From Candidatus Latescibacterota bacterium (GTDB lineage: Bacteria > Latescibacterota > UBA2968): a DNA stretch of 7,255 nt. Under the pieces are notes generated by a model that worked only from the letters and a program-made list of their open reading frames with translations, had not been told where the DNA came from and made no database searches. The stretch spans positions 1 to 7,255 of the forward strand of contig JABIFK010000273.1 of NCBI GenBank assembly GCA_018650745.1, written 5' to 3'. The translations under genes were made by a program, and so were the position numbers. How positions within the stretch are numbered: the first letter of the stretch is position 1; each line of letters opens with the position of its first letter. Below are positions 5,996 through 7,255 of the stretch, in pieces.

Positions 5996-6001
5996 GAAAG
6001 G
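5996..6001 (+). promoter_or_regulatory. Ribosome binding site for the GTG start of the nucleoside hydrolase
   Basis: GAAAGG lies 6 nt before GTG at 6008. The GTG start places the family's IVFDTDPG motif at residues 6-13, the usual distance from the N-terminus, so the start is well supported. Confidence 0.7.
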
Positions 6002-6007
6002 TTTTCA

Positions 6008-6961
6008 GTGGCACCCATTCCAATTGTTTTTGATACGGATCCTGGTGTAGATGATGCATTGGCTTTGATGCTGGCATTGGCTTCTCCTGAGCTGGATGTG
6101 ATGGGGGTGTGCACTGTTAATGGGAACGTGTCCCTAGATATTTGTACTCGCAATGCATTGGGGTTGTTGCAACTCTTAGAAAGAAATGATGTGCCGGTTT
6201 ATCGTGGGGCAGATCAGCCATTGGTGCGCGAACCTGTTTATGCAACAGAGGTTCATGGTAAAGAAGGTATGGGAGCGGCAGTATTGCCTGTATCGCATGT
6301 TGCTGCAAAAGAAAATGCGGCTGCATTTTTGGTCGAGCAATTGACACAACGCCCAGAAGAAGTGACCGTGATCGCTGTTGGGCCGTTGACCAATTTGGCT
6401 TTGGCCGAAAAAATAATGCCAGGTGTGTTGGCCAAGGCCAAACGTGTCGTTGCGATGGGGGGCGCTGTTGTTGCACCAGGCAATGCGTCGGCCACTGCTG
6501 AGTTCAACTTTTACGCAGATCCTCATGCGGCACAAGATGTGATTCGGTCTGGTGCAAAGCTGACGTTGGTTCCCTTGGACGCAACACAGCAGGTGGGTTT
6601 GGCTGAAGCCGTGATTCGAGAAAAGATCGTGCCATTAGATACCCCAATGGCAAAGTTTGTTGTGGATGCTGTTGCAAATGTTTTGGCCTACGGTGAACAA
6701 TTGGGGCGTGATACTGTGGTATATCTTCATGATCCGCTGGCTGTTGGTGTGGCGATTGCGCCTTCGATGTTTGATTGTCTTCAATTTAGCTTGGATGTTG
6801 AAACTGTAGGAGATTTGACGATGGGGCAGTTGGTTTCAGATCGTCGACAAGCCCCGGTTGGAGGCCGATTGGGGCATACTGTAAATTGCGTGATGGGTGT
6901 GCAGGCAGATCGGTTTTTAAATTTGTTTTTAGAACGCACTTTAAACCTTCAGGCCGAGTAA
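6008..6961 (+). CDS. Inosine/uridine-type ribonucleoside hydrolase (IunH family)
   Basis: Complete 317-residue member of the calcium-dependent nucleoside hydrolase family, which splits the N-glycosidic bond of ribonucleosides into base and ribose for salvage. The N-terminal calcium motif DTDPGVDDAL (residues 9-18) contains the Asp cluster including Asp15 and Asp16. Further signatures are VHGKEGMG after residue 80, VGPLTNLAL, EFNFYADPHAA (165-175, ribose contacts) and YLHDPLA, with His241-Asp242 at the positions of the catalytic His and calcium-binding Asp of the Crithidia enzyme. No signal peptide is present, so it should be cytoplasmic. Base preference (purine, pyrimidine or both) cannot be read from sequence alone. 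The MotA/TolQ/ExbB-like gene begins 4 nt after the stop, suggesting co-transcription. I saw no convincing -10/-35 pair just upstream. Confidence 0.95.
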   Translation: MAPIPIVFDTDPGVDDALALMLALASPELDVMGVCTVNGNVSLDICTRNALGLLQLLERNDVPVYRGADQPLVREPVYATEVHGKEGMGAAVLPVSHVAAKENAAAFLVEQLTQRPEEVTVIAVGPLTNLALAEKIMPGVLAKAKRVVAMGGAVVAPGNASATAEFNFYADPHAAQDVIRSGAKLTLVPLDATQQVGLAEAVIREKIVPLDTPMAKFVVDAVANVLAYGEQLGRDTVVYLHDPLAVGVAIAPSMFDCLQFSLDVETVGDLTMGQLVSDRRQAPVGGRLGHTVNCVMGVQADRFLNLFLERTLNLQAE

Positions 6962-6965
6962 CGCT

Positions 6966-7255
6966 ATGTTTAATTCCTTATTTGTATATACCATTATTGG
7001 GCTTATCATTTTCATCGGTCTTGGCGGGGCTGGTTATCGGCTGTGGTTTCGCCGGAGTACACAATTGGTCCAATTGGCTCCTAATGCAACTGTGTCTTTG
7101 GGGATCTTTGGCACCTTTGTTGGTGTGTATATCGGGTTAAAGGGGTTTGATGTTCAGGATATAAGTGCGAGTATCCCTTTGTTATTAGACGGTTTAAAAA
7201 CAGCATTTATGACTTCTATTTGGGGCATTGCTGTTTCTATTGGCTTGCGGTTGTT
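6966..7255 (+). CDS. MotA/TolQ/ExbB-type proton channel family protein, ZorA-like (partial, N-terminal 96 residues)
   Basis: An ATG at 6966 opens a frame that runs off the right edge after 96 codons. Three membrane segments are visible: residues about 5-25, 43-60 and 80-96. LGIFGTFVGVYIGL (45-58) matches the GLLGTxxGI motif of ExbB/TolQ transmembrane helix 2, with Thr50 at the conserved Thr, and GLKTAFMTSIWGIAVSIGL (77-95) matches helix 3, with Thr83 at its conserved Thr. These subunits form pentameric inner-membrane channels that use proton flow to drive a partner such as ExbD, TolR, MotB or ZorB. The N-terminus is short, and the LLLDGLKTAF phrase is more like ZorA and related OmpA-paired channels than classical ExbB (recalled resemblance). 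The start lies 4 nt after the hydrolase stop with only a weak ribosome site, so translation may be coupled. The C-terminus, needed to tell ZorA from others, is missing. Confidence 0.82.
   Translation, partial: MFNSLFVYTIIGLIIFIGLGGAGYRLWFRRSTQLVQLAPNATVSLGIFGTFVGVYIGLKGFDVQDISASIPLLLDGLKTAFMTSIWGIAVSIGLRL

Noticed and set aside
6886..7140. 84-codon plus-strand open frame across the hydrolase/channel junction
   Set aside because: It overlaps the end of the nucleoside hydrolase and the start of the channel gene in another frame; the frame from 6966 carries the clear ExbB/TolQ motifs.

Overview
This is a bacterial chromosomal segment of moderate GC content (judged by eye, not computed). It has Shine-Dalgarno-led genes, sigma70-like promoters, leucine codons dominated by TTG, and several non-ATG starts. 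I cannot name the lineage. The MotA/TolQ/ExbB-type protein suggests an energised cell envelope. The in-frame UGA gene means the organism should have selenocysteine machinery (SelA, SelB, SelC, SelD) elsewhere in its genome. No tRNA, rRNA, CRISPR array or insertion sequence was seen.

Layout: (1) Positions 1-282, minus strand: N-terminal 94 residues of an FAD-dependent amine oxidase of the monomeric sarcosine oxidase / DadA superfamily, cut by the window edge. (2) Positions 283-591: a 309-bp divergent intergenic region with one good promoter candidate per strand and no gene. (3) Positions 592-3003, plus strand: lon, a complete LonA ATP-dependent protease. (4) Positions 3004-3117: lon 3' region ending in a very strong hairpin with tracts on both sides, which can terminate transcription from both directions. 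(5) Positions 3115-3354, minus strand: a 79-codon SelW/Rdx-family gene with UGA at codon 12 in a CxxU motif, followed at the right distance by a bacterial SECIS-like hairpin. Conventional gene calling breaks this gene at the UGA. (6) Positions 3403-4176, minus strand: a 257-residue protein of unknown function directly upstream of the selenoprotein gene and probably co-transcribed with it. (7) Positions 4177-4342: compact divergent promoter region. (8) Positions 4343-5860, plus strand: M32 family metallocarboxypeptidase. (9) Positions 5861-6007: intergenic region with a stem-loop and a pair of 13-mers 20 bp apart. (10) Positions 6008-6961, plus strand: inosine/uridine-type nucleoside hydrolase. 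(11) From 6966 to the right edge, plus strand: start of a MotA/TolQ/ExbB-type proton channel protein, only 4 nt after the hydrolase.

Most genes are housekeeping or catabolic: protein turnover (Lon, M32 peptidase), nucleoside salvage and amine oxidation. Two points stand out. The first is the small selenoprotein with its unknown partner gene. The second is the channel subunit at the right edge, whose sequence recalls ZorA of the Zorya anti-phage system, though the evidence that would decide this lies outside the window.
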